Part shown: in pieces, positions 35,457 to 44,871 of the stretch
Layout of the letters: every line of letters begins with the position of its first letter
How positions within the stretch are numbered: position 1 is the stretch's first letter
Origin: Pseudomonas protegens CHA0
GTDB lineage: Bacteria; Pseudomonadota; Gammaproteobacteria; Pseudomonadales; Pseudomonadaceae
Direction of reading: 5' to 3'
DNA: 64,000 nucleotides
Assembly (NCBI RefSeq): GCF_000397205.1
Contig: NC_021237.1
Span: forward strand, 5,749,501-5,813,500
Translations under genes and position numbers: made by a program
Notes under the pieces: model-generated
What the model saw: the letters and a program-made list of their open reading frames with translations, nothing else
Told to the model about the DNA's origin: nothing
The model's database searches: none

Positions 35457-36062
35457 TCAGGGCTCGCCGACCAGGGGCAGTTGCCGACCGTCAACGGCGT
35501 CACCGATGGTCAGGAAATGCCCGCCCGCAACATGGTGCAGGGTACGCAGCCGGTCGTGCCCGTCGAAGTGCCAGCGCCCTTCGCTGAACACCCGGGCATC
35601 GGCCTGGGCGGCAATCACTTCGCCAAGGAACAGGTCGTACTGCTGGTGGTTGTGGGGCTCGGGCAGCAGCCGGCATTCCAGCCAGGCCACGCAACCTTCC
35701 AGCAGCGGCGCCGCCAGTTGCTCGCCGGCAAAGGCCTGCAGACCGTAGGCGGCGAACTTGTCGCTACCGCCCTGGCTCAGCTCAAGCCCGGAGCTGTTGC
35801 CCAGGCTCTGCACGATATCCACCTGGGCCACGCAAGGCACATTGAGCACGAAGGTGCCCGAGGCCTCCAGCAGTTGTCGGGTCCAGGTGGACTTGTCGAG
35901 CACCACGGCGACTTTCGGCGGCTCGAAATCCAGGGGCATGGCCCAGGCCGCGGCCATGATGTTGCGCTGCCCGCCATGGGCTGCGCTGACCAGCACCGTT
36001 GGGCCGTGGTTGAGCAAGCGGTACGCCTTATCCAGCGGTACCGGGCGACGAAGATCGGACAT
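35457..36062 (-). CDS. flavin reductase-like FMN-binding protein
   Basis: ATG 36062 gives a 201-residue protein with the split-barrel flavin fold: GPTVLVSAAHGGQRNIMAAAWAMPLDFEPPKVAVVLDKSTWTRQLLEASGTFVLNVPC, then GCVAWLECRLLPEPHNHQQYDLFLGEVIAAQ. Such proteins use FMN for NAD(P)H oxidoreduction. The stop is 2 bp from that of the convergent PRISE gene. An SDR gene is divergent on the other side. Confidence 0.87.
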   Translation of the reverse strand: MSDLRRPVPLDKAYRLLNHGPTVLVSAAHGGQRNIMAAAWAMPLDFEPPKVAVVLDKSTWTRQLLEASGTFVLNVPCVAQVDIVQSLGNSSGLELSQGGSDKFAAYGLQAFAGEQLAAPLLEGCVAWLECRLLPEPHNHQQYDLFLGEVIAAQADARVFSEGRWHFDGHDRLRTLHHVAGGHFLTIGDAVDGRQLPLVGEP

Positions 36063-36227
36063 GACTGGCTCCTGAAAAAAAACTGCGATTGTAGCCCCAT
36101 CGCGGCCGTCGGCAGGCAAGGTCATTGGCCGGATTTTCTGGATAATCCGTCCCGCCGCCGACGGCTTATCAACAGCGGTGCAGACACTAGACTCAGCCTT
36201 CACCCCAATTGTTGAAGGACCCGCGCC

Positions 36228-37001
36228 ATGACCGATCACTCCCTGAACAACAAAGTCGTGCTGATCGCCGGTGGCGTGAAGAACCTCGGCGGCCTGATTG
36301 CCCGCGACCTGGCCAGCCACGGTGCCCGGGCGGTGGCCGTGCACTACAACAGCAACGCCAGCCGGGCCGACGCCGAGGCCACGGTGGCGGCACTCAAGGC
36401 CCTGGGTGTGGAGGCCCAGGCGTGGCAGGCCGACCTCACCCGCGCCAGTGCCGTAGAGCAGCTGTTCAACGAGGCCAAGGCGCGCTTCGGCAAGATCGAC
36501 ATCGCCATCAACACCGTGGGCAAGGTGCTGAAGAAACCCATCATTGAAATCAGCGAGGACGAGTACGACCAGATGTTCGCGGTCAATGCCAAGAGCGCCT
36601 TCTTCTTTATCAAGGAAGCCGGCAAGCACCTGGAGGACAACGGCAAGCTGGTGACCCTGGTGACTTCGCTACTGGGGGCCTTCACTCCGTTCTATGCCGC
36701 CTATGGCGGCTCCAAGGCGCCGGTGGAACACTTCACCCGGGCCGCGGCCAAGGAGTTCGGTGCCCGCGGCATTTCAGTGACTGCCGTCGGCCCCGGGCCC
36801 ATGGATACCCCATTCTTCTACCCGGCCGAAGGCGCCGACGCCGTGGCGTACCACAAGAGCGCCGCAGCCCTGTCGCCTTCGAGCAAGACCGGGCTCACCG
36901 ATATCGAGGACGTGGTGCCCTTCATTCGCCACCTGGTCACCGAAGGCTGGTGGATCACTGGCCAGACCTTACTGATCAACGGCGGCTACACCACCAAGTA
37001 A
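36228..37001 (+). CDS. short-chain dehydrogenase/reductase
   Basis: A classical SDR of 257 residues: cofactor motif LIAGGVKNLGGLIA (a GGxxxxGG variant), INTVGK in place of the NNAG motif, active-site Ser in TSLLG and YAAYGGSKAPVEHF containing Y-x-x-x-K. It ends ITGQTLLINGGYTTK. The substrate is unknown. It is a single gene divergent from the flavin reductase gene. Confidence 0.9.
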   Translation: MTDHSLNNKVVLIAGGVKNLGGLIARDLASHGARAVAVHYNSNASRADAEATVAALKALGVEAQAWQADLTRASAVEQLFNEAKARFGKIDIAINTVGKVLKKPIIEISEDEYDQMFAVNAKSAFFFIKEAGKHLEDNGKLVTLVTSLLGAFTPFYAAYGGSKAPVEHFTRAAAKEFGARGISVTAVGPGPMDTPFFYPAEGADAVAYHKSAAALSPSSKTGLTDIEDVVPFIRHLVTEGWWITGQTLLINGGYTTK

Positions 37002-37110
37002 TCCTGGCGCCCAAGGGGTAAATTGGCCTGCCGAGCCGCAGCATCGATCGCCTCGGCCGATGCTGCGATCCACTGCCGTCAGGCGCCCCCGAACCAGGAT
37101 CGTTCAAACG

Positions 37111-38019
37111 ATGGATAAGCTTGAGCAATACCGCGTGTTCATCCAGGTGGCCGACATGGGTAGCTTCATCAAGGCTGCCCATGCCCTGGAACTGCCACGG
37201 GCCACCGTCTCTTCCGCCGTGCAGCAACTGGAAACCGGCCTCGGCACCCGACTGCTGCACCGCACCACCCGCCACGTGCAGTTGACCGCCGACGGCGCCA
37301 TTCTGCTGGAACGGGCGCGGCGCCTGCTGGCAGACGCCGCCGAACTCAACCAGTTGTTCCACCACCGCCAGATAGACGTCAGCGGGCGCTTGAACATCGA
37401 TGTGCCCAGCCGCATCGCCCGGCGCCTGATCGTCCCCGCCCTGCCCCGATGGCTGGCGCAATACCCCGGCCTGCAACTGGCCCTGGGCGCCAGCGATCGC
37501 AGCATCGACCTGGTCCAGGAAGGCATCGATTGCGCGATCCGCGTCGGCAGCCTGGCCGACAGCAGCCTGGTCGCCCGCCCCCTGGGGCAACTGGCGCTGA
37601 TCAACTGCGCCAGCCCCGTCTACCTGGCCGAACAGGGCGAGCCCCACACCCCCCAGGACCTGCAGAACGGCCAGTGGATGGTCGGTTATGCCTCCCCGGA
37701 CACTGGCCGCGAGCAGCCCTGGGAATACCTGCTGGAAGGTCGCGAGCACCTGCTGGGGCTGCCCAGCCGGGTGATCGTCAACAACGTCGAGAACTACATC
37801 GCCTGCTGCCGTCAGGGGCTGGGGCTGATCCAGGTGCCACGCTTCGACGTGCAGCACCTGCTGGACCGTGGCGAGCTGGTGCAGGTGCTCCGTGAACTGC
37901 CGGTGGCGCCCATGGATATCTGCGCGCTATACCCCGACCGGCGCCATCGCTCGCGCCGCCTCAACGTGTTCATCGAATGGTTCGCCGAACTGATCAAACC
38001 GCACCTGGAGGCTTGCTGA
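37111..38019 (+). CDS. LysR-family regulator
   Basis: ATG 37111 starts MDKLEQYRVFIQVADMGSFIKAAHALELPRATVSSAVQQLETGLGTRLLHRTTR. The effector domain (SGRLNIDVPSRIARRLIVPALPRWLAQYPGLQLALGASDR) is CrgA-like. It follows the SDR gene by 109 bp on the same strand and might control it. Confidence 0.9.
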   Translation: MDKLEQYRVFIQVADMGSFIKAAHALELPRATVSSAVQQLETGLGTRLLHRTTRHVQLTADGAILLERARRLLADAAELNQLFHHRQIDVSGRLNIDVPSRIARRLIVPALPRWLAQYPGLQLALGASDRSIDLVQEGIDCAIRVGSLADSSLVARPLGQLALINCASPVYLAEQGEPHTPQDLQNGQWMVGYASPDTGREQPWEYLLEGREHLLGLPSRVIVNNVENYIACCRQGLGLIQVPRFDVQHLLDRGELVQVLRELPVAPMDICALYPDRRHRSRRLNVFIEWFAELIKPHLEAC

Positions 38020-38072
38020 ACACCCGCGGATCGTGAGAAGAAAGCGCCTTCACGGATTGAGGCACTGGCACC

Positions 38073-38600
38073 ATGACCCACCTGCACATCAGCGCTCCCC
38101 ACCTCGACGACCTGGATGACCTGCTGGCCTTCGAAGGGGAAAACCGAGCGTTCTTCGAAGCCTCGATCAACGCCCGGCCTGCCACCTACTACTCCCGCGA
38201 AGGGGTCGCCGAAGCCATAAACCAGGCGTGCGAGGATGCCGAGGCAGACCGCGGCTATCAGTTCCTGATCCGCGACAACGCAGTGCTGGTGGGGCGCGTC
38301 AACCTGCACCGGGTGCAGCGCCCCTACTTCAATTGCGCGGAACTGGGCTACCGGGTCGGCGCCCGCTTCAACGGCCGCGGCATTGCCCGCACTGCGGTGC
38401 AGCAGGTGCTGCTGCGCGCCTTCGGCGAACTGCAACTGAGCCGCATCGAAGCCAATGCGCGGCCGCAGAACACCGGTTCGGTGCGGGTGCTGGAAGCCTG
38501 CGGCTTCTCTTGCTACGGCCATTCGCGGCGCAGCTTCCTGTTGCACGGCGAGTGGTTCGACCGCTTGCACTACGAGTGCCATGGGCCTGCGCCACGCTAG
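38073..38600 (+). CDS. RimJ/RimL-type GNAT acetyltransferase
   Basis: The 175-residue protein has CAELGYRVGARFNGRGIARTAVQQVLLRAFGELQLSRIEANARPQNTGSVRVLEACGFSCYG, the arrangement typical of N-alpha or ribosomal-protein-like acetyltransferases. It ends SFLLHGEWFDRLHYEC. The substrate is unknown. It lies 53 bp after the LysR gene. Confidence 0.88.
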   Translation: MTHLHISAPHLDDLDDLLAFEGENRAFFEASINARPATYYSREGVAEAINQACEDAEADRGYQFLIRDNAVLVGRVNLHRVQRPYFNCAELGYRVGARFNGRGIARTAVQQVLLRAFGELQLSRIEANARPQNTGSVRVLEACGFSCYGHSRRSFLLHGEWFDRLHYECHGPAPR

Positions 38601-38639
38601 CAACCCGGGCGTGCGCCCCCAAGGCGCACGCCCACGCCC

Positions 38640-39956
38640 TCAGGCCGACAGCTGGTTGGCGAACTGGCCGACCGCGCTGACCACTTTCTGCGCACCGTCC
38701 TGAATCTCGACGATGACCGTGCCGGCCTCCGCTGCCAGGGTCAGGCCCTGTTCCGCCTGCTGCCGGCCCTCGGCCATCAGCTCCACCGCCGAGCGGGCCA
38801 TGTCCTGGTTCTGGCGCACCACGCCGACGATCTCGTCGGTGGCATTGCTGGTGCGCGAGGCCAGTTGCCGGACCTCATCGGCGACCACCGCAAAACCCCG
38901 CCCCTGTTCACCGGCCCGGGCCGCTTCGATGGCCGCATTGAGGGCCAGCAGGTTGGTCTGTTCGGCAATCCCGCTGATGGTCTTGACGATGCTCGCTATC
39001 ACCAGGGACTGCTCGTTCAGGGCTTCGATGCCGTCCCCGGCCTGCTGCATGCAGGTAGCCAGGTCACGCATCACGTCCAGGGTCTCGGTGACCACCGCCG
39101 AGCCGCGCTGGGCGCTGGTGTCGGTCTGTCGGGAGATGCTGTAGGCGATGTCCGCCGCCTCGGCCACCCGTTGCTCCTGGTTCACCTGATCGGTGATCAG
39201 GATGGCGAATTTCACCACCTTGTAGAGCTGGCCGCTGGCGTCCAGCACCGGGTTGTAGGAAGCGTCGAGCCACACCACCCGGCCCTGGCTGTCGATGCGC
39301 TTGAACCGCTGGGCGATGTATTCGCCGGCGTTCAACCGTGCCCAGAACTCCTGGTAGCCGGGCCCTTCGTATTCCTGCGGTTCACAGAATAGGCGGTGGT
39401 TCTGGCCCTGGACCTCATCCAGCCGGTAGCCCATGCAGGCGAGAAACCGCGAGTTGGCCGTCAGCACCCGGCCTTGCAGGTCGAACTCGATCACCGCCGA
39501 GGAGCGCAGCAGCGCCGCCATCAGGTTTTCATGCTCGCAGGCACTTTCCACCGAAGCGCTCTGGTCGGTGCAGATCAGGTTGTAATGATCGAGCCGCCCG
39601 GCGCCATCGCGGATCGGCTGCACGCAGACCTGCAGCCAGGCCTCGCGGCCGCCTCCGCGTTGCAGGCGCAATTGGCCGGTGTAGCTTTCGTTGCGCCCCA
39701 GGGCCGCCTTGAATTCGCGATACAACGGCACAGCCTGCGGGTGGCGCGAGATGATGCTCTCCAGGGCCACGCCGGCCAGTGGCTGGCCATCGAGTTCCAG
39801 GGCCTGGATGAAGTTCTGGTTGGCCCGGCGGATGGCCCCCTCGCCATCGAGTTCGAGATTGAGCACCTGGCTTTCCAGGCAGGCCTTGAATTGCTGCAGA
39901 GCGTTCAGCTCGTCGCTCAGGGTGGCAAGTTGCTGCTTCAAACGTTTGTTGAACAT
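38640..39956 (-). CDS. soluble PAS-PAS-MCP chemoreceptor, BdlA-like
   Basis: 438 residues, no membrane segment. A short coiled coil is followed by two PAS/PAC units (residues about 30-135 and 150-255, the second with [22 protein letters not shown] and [14 protein letters not shown]) and a methyl-accepting signalling domain with the conserved tip [35 protein letters not shown]. The layout is that of BdlA and Aer2-like cytoplasmic receptors, which sense redox or ligands and act on CheA or on c-di-GMP-linked dispersal. A close paralogue of identical length lies just upstream. Confidence 0.9.
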   Translation of the reverse strand: MFNKRLKQQLATLSDELNALQQFKACLESQVLNLELDGEGAIRRANQNFIQALELDGQPLAGVALESIISRHPQAVPLYREFKAALGRNESYTGQLRLQRGGGREAWLQVCVQPIRDGAGRLDHYNLICTDQSASVESACEHENLMAALLRSSAVIEFDLQGRVLTANSRFLACMGYRLDEVQGQNHRLFCEPQEYEGPGYQEFWARLNAGEYIAQRFKRIDSQGRVVWLDASYNPVLDASGQLYKVVKFAILITDQVNQEQRVAEAADIAYSISRQTDTSAQRGSAVVTETLDVMRDLATCMQQAGDGIEALNEQSLVIASIVKTISGIAEQTNLLALNAAIEAARAGEQGRGFAVVADEVRQLASRTSNATDEIVGVVRQNQDMARSAVELMAEGRQQAEQGLTLAAEAGTVIVEIQDGAQKVVSAVGQFANQLSA

Positions 39957-40190
39957 GGATACACCGACAGACTAGGAGTGGATACAACAACCCCTAGCCA
40001 TCGGCGCAGTTTGGGCTTTCTCCAAGCCCCGCAGCGCTTTCCAGATACTTCCTACAAGCCTCTAGGAAATTTCTTGGTTTTTCTTGGGCGCAGCCGTCGC
40101 CCGGGGCCCTATCGGTCATGCCCGAGTGTCTCAGCGTGGGAAATGAATGGCGCCAAGGGCGCCGGGGCTGGCCGATGCCGCCCTGAAATC

Positions 40191-40218
40191 CACAGTGCCC
40201 CGTGACGGGAGCACTGTG
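40191..40218. terminator. hairpin after the second PAS-MCP gene
   Basis: CACAGTGC and GCACTGTG arms enclose a further CCC/GGG pairing, 12 bp after the stop of the minus-strand receptor gene. There is no T-run, so it is only a tentative terminator. Confidence 0.4.
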
Positions 40219-40229
40219 CTGGGGAGCAA

Positions 40230-41546
40230 TCAGGAGGACAGTTGGTTGGCGAACTGGCCGACCGCGCTGACCACCTTCTGCGCGCCGTCCTGGATCTCGA
40301 CGATCACGGTGCCGGCTTCCGCCGCCAGGGCCAGCCCCTGCTCGGCCTGCAGCTTGCCTTCGGCCATCAGTTCCACGGCTTCGCGGGCCATGTCCTGGTT
40401 CTGGCGCACCACGCCGACGATTTCCTCGGTGGCCTTGCTGGTGCGCGAGGCCAGTTGCCGGACTTCATCGGCCACCACGGCGAAACCACGTCCCTGCTCA
40501 CCGGCCCGGGCCGCCTCGATGGCCGCGTTGAGTGCCAGCAGGTTGGTCTGTTCGGCAATCCCGCTGATGGTCTTGACGATGCTGCCGATCACCAGGGATT
40601 GCTCGTTGAGGGCGCCAATGCCTTCGCCGGCCTCCTGCATGTGCTTGGCCAGATCGCGCATCACGTTCACCGCCTCGGTAACCACCGTGGTGCCGCGCTG
40701 GGCGCTGTTGTCGGTCTGCAACGAGGTGTTGTAGGCAATGCTCGCCGCCTCGGCCACGGCCAGTTCCTGGTTTACCTGGTCGGTGATCACGGTGGCGAAC
40801 TTCACCACTTTGTAGAGTTTGTTGTTGGCGTCCATGACCGGGTTGTAGGAAGCCTCCAGCCAGACCACCCGGCCATGAGCGTCGATGCGCTTGAAGCGCT
40901 CGGCGATGAACTCACCGGCGTTCAGGCGTTTCCAGAAGGCCTGGTAGGCCTGGCTGTTGTACTCCTCCGGCTCGCAGAAGATGCGGTGATGCTTGCCCTG
41001 AATCTGCGCCAGGCTGTAGCCCATGCTGGAAAGGAAGCGGTCATTGGCCGTCAGCACGTTGCCGTTGAGGTCGAACTCGATCAGCGCGGTAGAACGCATC
41101 AGCGCGCCAATCAGGTTCTCGTGCTCCCGAGAGGCCTCGATGGTGCGGGTCAGGTCACTGGAGAAGATCGCGAAATACTTGATCCGCCCCTCGGAGTCGC
41201 GAACCGGCTGGGAGATGGAACGCAGCCAGGCTTCCTGGCCATTGCCGCGCAGCAGCCGCACCGCCCCGGCAAAGTGTTCGCCCCGGGTCAGGGTCGCCTT
41301 GAACCGCAGGTGAAACTCATCATGCTTGACGTGTTCCGGGACGATGTCCTCCAGGGCCCGGCCCACCAGATCGCCAGTCTTGTAGAGCATTTCCTGGGCG
41401 AAATTGTGATTGACCGACTGAATCCGTCCATCGGCGCTCAGGTTGATGACGAGCATCTCGCTTTCAAGGCTCTCCTTCACTTGCTGAAGGCTCGAAAGTT
41501 CTTCGCGTAGAGTCGACAACTCCTGCTTCAAGCGTTTATTGAACAT
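40230..41546 (-). CDS. soluble PAS-PAS-MCP chemoreceptor, BdlA-like (paralogue)
   Basis: Also 438 residues and built like its neighbour: MFNKRLKQ start, two PAS/PAC units (the second with [13 protein letters not shown] and [26 protein letters not shown]) and a signalling domain almost the same as that of the other copy from [20 protein letters not shown] to the end. The PAS parts differ far more than the signalling part, so the two may sense different cues and feed one output. A 273-bp gap separates the genes. Confidence 0.9.
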   Translation of the reverse strand: MFNKRLKQELSTLREELSSLQQVKESLESEMLVINLSADGRIQSVNHNFAQEMLYKTGDLVGRALEDIVPEHVKHDEFHLRFKATLTRGEHFAGAVRLLRGNGQEAWLRSISQPVRDSEGRIKYFAIFSSDLTRTIEASREHENLIGALMRSTALIEFDLNGNVLTANDRFLSSMGYSLAQIQGKHHRIFCEPEEYNSQAYQAFWKRLNAGEFIAERFKRIDAHGRVVWLEASYNPVMDANNKLYKVVKFATVITDQVNQELAVAEAASIAYNTSLQTDNSAQRGTTVVTEAVNVMRDLAKHMQEAGEGIGALNEQSLVIGSIVKTISGIAEQTNLLALNAAIEAARAGEQGRGFAVVADEVRQLASRTSKATEEIVGVVRQNQDMAREAVELMAEGKLQAEQGLALAAEAGTVIVEIQDGAQKVVSAVGQFANQLSS

Positions 41547-41762
41547 GAGGATGTACCGGGGGGGGCTGAAAAAGTGGACTGCTTTGGGCCTAACATCGGC
41601 CCTGAAAGATTTTTCTTAATAGCCATTAAGGCTTGTCTGACAAAAATAATTCCGCAGCCAGCAAGGCCGCGGAATTCGGGCCCGCAGCCGGGGATTTCGC
41701 GCAACCAAGGAGCGCGTATAGTCGGCGACGGGAAATTCCAGGGCGATCGACGGAGTTGGACT

Positions 41763-42257
41763 ATGGATGCATCACGCAAGGCACTTTTCCAGCAGGCCGC
41801 AGCACAGGTCGGACACAGTTTCGAAGGCGAGATGCGCATTGGCGGCAATTACGTGCCGGCGGTGCGCAATGGCGATGAGGTGTATGTCAGCGGGCAGATC
41901 CCGCGTATCGACAATACCGTGATGGTGGTTGGCCGGGTCGGTGCCGAAACCTCCCTGGAGCAGGCCCGGCACGGGGCGCAGATCTGCACCCTGCGGGCCC
42001 TGGCGATCCTCGAGCAGATGCTCGGCGACCTGCAGCGGATCAAGCGCATCCTGCGGATCAACGTCTATGTACAGAGCGCGGCGGACTTCACCCAGCAGAG
42101 CGAAGTGGCGGACGGCGCCTCCGCAGTCCTGTATTCGATCTTTGCCGACGCCGGCGTACACACCCGGACCTCGGTGGGGGTCTATCAATTGCCCAAGAAT
42201 GCCTCGGTGGAAGTGGACATGATCGTCGCCCTGCACCCCGGCTCCGGCAACGACTGA
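41763..42257 (+). CDS. RidA/YjgF-family protein
   Basis: ATG 41763 opens a 164-residue protein with YVPAVRNGDEVYVSGQIPRIDNTVMVVGRVGAETSLEQARHGAQICTLRALAILEQMLGDLQRIKRILRINVYVQS and a conserved Arg in HTRTSVGVYQLPKNASVEVDMIVAL. Family members hydrolyse enamine/imine intermediates from PLP enzymes; this one is of the longer YjgH-like branch. It is a single gene, divergent from the receptor genes. Confidence 0.9.
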   Translation: MDASRKALFQQAAAQVGHSFEGEMRIGGNYVPAVRNGDEVYVSGQIPRIDNTVMVVGRVGAETSLEQARHGAQICTLRALAILEQMLGDLQRIKRILRINVYVQSAADFTQQSEVADGASAVLYSIFADAGVHTRTSVGVYQLPKNASVEVDMIVALHPGSGND

Positions 42258-42317
42258 GTGCAGCCACGCTGGCCGGGCCCACCCCTGCGGGCCCGGCACA
42301 GCAGCGCCGGCGGCCCA

Positions 42318-42650
42318 TCAACTGCCGTTGTTGCGGCACTGGCCCATGACCTGGTACTCGATGGTCTTGAGCTGGCCGGCGGAATCCTCATACGTCATGC
42401 GCGAAGGCACCACCTCGCAGGACTTGATCGGCGGGGTCACGTTGACCACCTTGGCGACATCCAGCTTCATGCCGTAGCGGTACGCCTGCACCACCGGCGC
42501 CGGCTTGCCCTGGTTCGCCGCATAGCGCTCCATGGCCTTCTGGTTTTCCACCATGGCCCGGGCGAACGTACGGTCGCCTCCCCCTTCGGCCTGCGCCAGG
42601 GAAGCCAGGCTCAACAGCAGCGCGGCGAGACTCAGGTTGATTGCTTTCAT
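42318..42650 (-). CDS. small secreted PtrA-N/DUF2790 protein
   Basis: A signal peptide (MKAINLSLAALLLSLASLAQA) precedes AEGGGDRTFARAMVENQKAMERYA, like the N-terminal part of the copper-induced protein PtrA. A DUF2790 domain follows (YGMKLDVAKVVNVTPPIKSCEVVPSRMTYEDSAGQLKTIEYQVMGQC). DUF2790 proteins are abundant in Pseudomonas, without clear function. A perfect palindrome lies 70 bp before the start. A metal-responsive role is inferred from the PtrA likeness and the nearby czc genes. Confidence 0.75.
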   Translation of the reverse strand: MKAINLSLAALLLSLASLAQAEGGGDRTFARAMVENQKAMERYAANQGKPAPVVQAYRYGMKLDVAKVVNVTPPIKSCEVVPSRMTYEDSAGQLKTIEYQVMGQCRNNGS

Positions 42651-42971
42651 CACAGTTTCCTCGTCCAGTTGACGCCAGCGAGGATAAGCAACCGACCCTG
42701 TCAGGATGATCGCGGGCAGATTACTTATCTGTAATGGGCGCTGCCGACAGCCCGCCCTACCCGAGATAACCCCCGGCCCGCCGGGGTTTTGGCCCGGGCC
42801 CTGGACGGCTTTCTTGCACAATTGTAATGACCGGGTCACCCCGCCGTTATCTGCCGTTTGCAACTATCGACAGCGACTGGGCAGGCGTTGCGACGCCTGC
42901 CGGTCGAGCCCAATAAGAACGCCTCTGGCGATATAAAAGTTGATAGCTGCCAACCCTCAGGAGCGACCCCC
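42651..42971. promoter_or_regulatory. divergent control region with two ATTAC/GTAAT-type boxes
   Basis: Between the PtrA-like gene and the porin gene lie ATTACTTATCTGTAAT (42720-42735, perfect palindrome) and CTTGCACAATTGTAAT (42813-42828), which share a 5-N6-5 layout. Between them is a hairpin CCCCGG-CCCG-CCGGGG followed by four Ts (42771-42790), reading toward the porin. The boxes may bind a metal-type response regulator. Confidence 0.5.
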
Positions 42972-44300
42972 ATGCGTATCAATCCCCCCTTGTCCCTGTC
43001 CGTGCTCGCTGCGGTACTGGGGCTCAGCCCTATGGCGGCAGTGGCCGCCGAGGAACGGCCCGAAGGCTTTGTCGAAGGCAGCCGCCTCGACCTGCTGCTG
43101 CGCAACTTCTACTTCAACCGCGACGACCGCAAGGGCCAGTCCAGCCCCACCGGCAACGGCTATTCCGAAGCCTGGGCCCAGGGCCTGATCGGCCAGTTCG
43201 AATCCGGCTTCACCCAGGGCACGGTGGGCTTTGGCCTCGATGCCTTTGCCATGTACGGCCTCAAGCTCGACTCTGGCACCGGCCGCAGCGGCGGCGGTGG
43301 CTCCTTCGGCATGCTGCCGCTGAACCACGACAACCGGCCCGCCGACAGCTACGGCAAGGCTGGGGGGGCGGTGAAAATGCGAGCCCTGGATACCGTGGTG
43401 AAAGTCGGCGATGTGTTTCCCAAGACCCCCGTGGTGCACTACGGCGACTCCCGCCTGCTGCCGGAAAGCTTTCGCGGGGTGACCCTGGAGAACACCAGCA
43501 TCGACGGCCTCAACCTGCAGGGCGGCCGCCTGCATGCCATGAGCCAGCCCGACAGCAGTGGCATGCGCGATGGCTTCGCCACCTTCTACGCCGGCAAGGT
43601 GGACTCGCCCTGGGTCGGCTACTTCGGCGGCGACTACCGGCTCAACTCCAATCTCAACTTCAGCCTCTACAGCAGCCGCCTGAAGGACGCCTGGGACCAG
43701 TACTACTTCGGCGTCGCGGGCAACTACCCGCTGTCCGACCAACTGAGCCTGTTCAGCGGCTTCAACTATTACAAGGCCGTCGATGAGGGCAAGAAGCTCC
43801 TGGGCGAGCTCGACAACAACATCTGGAGCGCCAAGGTCGGCGCCACCTACGGCGCCCACACCCTGGCCCTGTCGCATCAGCGCAACAACGGTAACGACGA
43901 CTTCGACTACCTGCGCCAGTCGGACTCGATCTTCCTCGACAACTCGATCCAGTACAGCGACTTCAACTCGCCCAAGGAACGCTCGTGGATGGTCCGCTAC
44001 GACCTCGACATGCAGCCCCTGGGCATTCCCGGCCTGTCGTTCATGACCCGCTACGCCCGCGGCAGCGGCGCCGACTACAGCCACGCCAACTCGGTGTACA
44101 TGCGCCGCGATGCGGCAGGTGACCCACTGACCGACCAGCGCCGCTGGGAGCGGGATATCGAAGCCAAGTACGTGTTCCAGGGCGGCAGCCTCAAGGATCT
44201 GTCCCTGCGCATCCGCCAGGCGACCATCCGTTCCAGCCAGTTCGAATCCGACCTGGAAGAGTTTCGCCTGATCGTCGAGTACCCCCTGGCCCTGCTCTAG
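42972..44300 (+). CDS. OprD-family outer-membrane porin
   Basis: ATG 42972, with GGAG upstream, gives a signal peptide (MRINPPLSLSVLAAVLGLSPMAAVAA) and a 442-residue beta-barrel protein with the family landmarks FVEGSRLDLLLRNFYFNRD, GYSEAWAQGLIGQFESGFTQGTVGFGLDAFAMYGLKLD, PVVHYGDSRLLPESFRG and EFRLIVEYPLALL at the C-terminus. OprD channels take up basic amino acids, peptides or organic acids; the subtype is not clear. No substrate gene is adjacent. Confidence 0.93.
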   Translation: MRINPPLSLSVLAAVLGLSPMAAVAAEERPEGFVEGSRLDLLLRNFYFNRDDRKGQSSPTGNGYSEAWAQGLIGQFESGFTQGTVGFGLDAFAMYGLKLDSGTGRSGGGGSFGMLPLNHDNRPADSYGKAGGAVKMRALDTVVKVGDVFPKTPVVHYGDSRLLPESFRGVTLENTSIDGLNLQGGRLHAMSQPDSSGMRDGFATFYAGKVDSPWVGYFGGDYRLNSNLNFSLYSSRLKDAWDQYYFGVAGNYPLSDQLSLFSGFNYYKAVDEGKKLLGELDNNIWSAKVGATYGAHTLALSHQRNNGNDDFDYLRQSDSIFLDNSIQYSDFNSPKERSWMVRYDLDMQPLGIPGLSFMTRYARGSGADYSHANSVYMRRDAAGDPLTDQRRWERDIEAKYVFQGGSLKDLSLRIRQATIRSSQFESDLEEFRLIVEYPLALL

Positions 44301-44309
44301 AGAGCGGCT

Positions 44310-44334
44310 CCGGGCAGGCGCCAGGCCTGCCCGG
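44310..44334 (+). terminator. hairpin after the porin gene
   Basis: Perfect 10-bp GC-rich arms CCGGGCAGGC / GCCTGCCCGG around GCCAG, 9 bp after the stop; the T tract is poor. Confidence 0.6.
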
Positions 44335-44361
44335 TGTTAAAACTTCTTCACAGACTCATGC

Positions 44362-44377
44362 CTTTCAGAACTGTAAT
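44362..44377. promoter_or_regulatory. degenerate (A/C)TTNC-N6-GTAAT box
   Basis: CTTTCAGAACTGTAAT lies 100 bp before the small secreted-protein gene and keeps the spacing and the GTAAT half of the boxes near the porin and czc promoters. Confidence 0.35.
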
Positions 44378-44476
44378 ATCGGCCTCACCTTCTCGTTAGG
44401 TTGGCCTTCATATACTCCCGGACACACTGGCAGCCACCGTGTTTTTCACGGCCGCCCAACGTGTCAGGAGAAGCTC

Positions 44477-44698
44477 ATGCGCCCAACCCAACTGTTATTG
44501 ATCGGCCTACTGGCCACAACCAGCTCCGCCACCTGGGCCGCTGATGGCAGCGAACGCCCACAGCAGGTCCGCGAAGCTTTCCTGGCCAGCCAGGAACAGA
44601 TCCACGGCGACGCCAACCAGGAAACAGCCGCCACCGGCAGCACCGGCAAAGCCCCTCGCGATGCTTCTGCGCCTACCACGGCCGAAGAAGACATCTGA
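44477..44698 (+). CDS. small secreted protein of unknown function (73 aa)
   Basis: AGGAG lies 7 nt before the ATG. A clear signal peptide (MRPTQLLLIGLLATTSSATWA) leaves about 52 residues rich in Gln/Glu/Ala/Thr (ADGSERPQQVREAFLASQEQIHGDANQ) that look disordered. I know no family. Its position beside czcA and the metal-type box upstream suggest a periplasmic, metal-linked role, but nothing in the sequence proves it. A strong terminator follows. Confidence 0.65.
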   Translation: MRPTQLLLIGLLATTSSATWAADGSERPQQVREAFLASQEQIHGDANQETAATGSTGKAPRDASAPTTAEEDI

Positions 44699-44773
44699 CA
44701 GCGATTGCCTACCGAGCACATTCATCTCTTGAAGCGTTTTTTCTGATGCTCCTTTGGAAAGAGATGAATTTTT

Positions 44774-44799
44774 AGCGCCCCCTTGGGGCGCTTTTTTTT
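44774..44799 (+). terminator. rho-independent terminator of the small secreted-protein gene
   Basis: 8-bp stem AGCGCCCC / GGGGCGCT with a 3-nt loop and a run of eight Ts. Confidence 0.85.
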
Positions 44800-44828
44800 G
44801 CCCGAAAATTGCCGCAGGACTGACACCT

Positions 44829-44855
44829 GTAGCCGCTGCCTGCGGCAGCGGCTAC
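44829..44855. repeat. short REP-like hairpin
   Basis: GTAGCCGCTGCC-TGC-GGCAGCGGCTAC repeats the arm sequence of the REPIN at 16673-16772. It lies 17 bp after the czcA stop (minus strand) and could stabilise or end that transcript. Confidence 0.7.
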
Positions 44856-44871
44856 AAGAAGCGGCGCGCGA

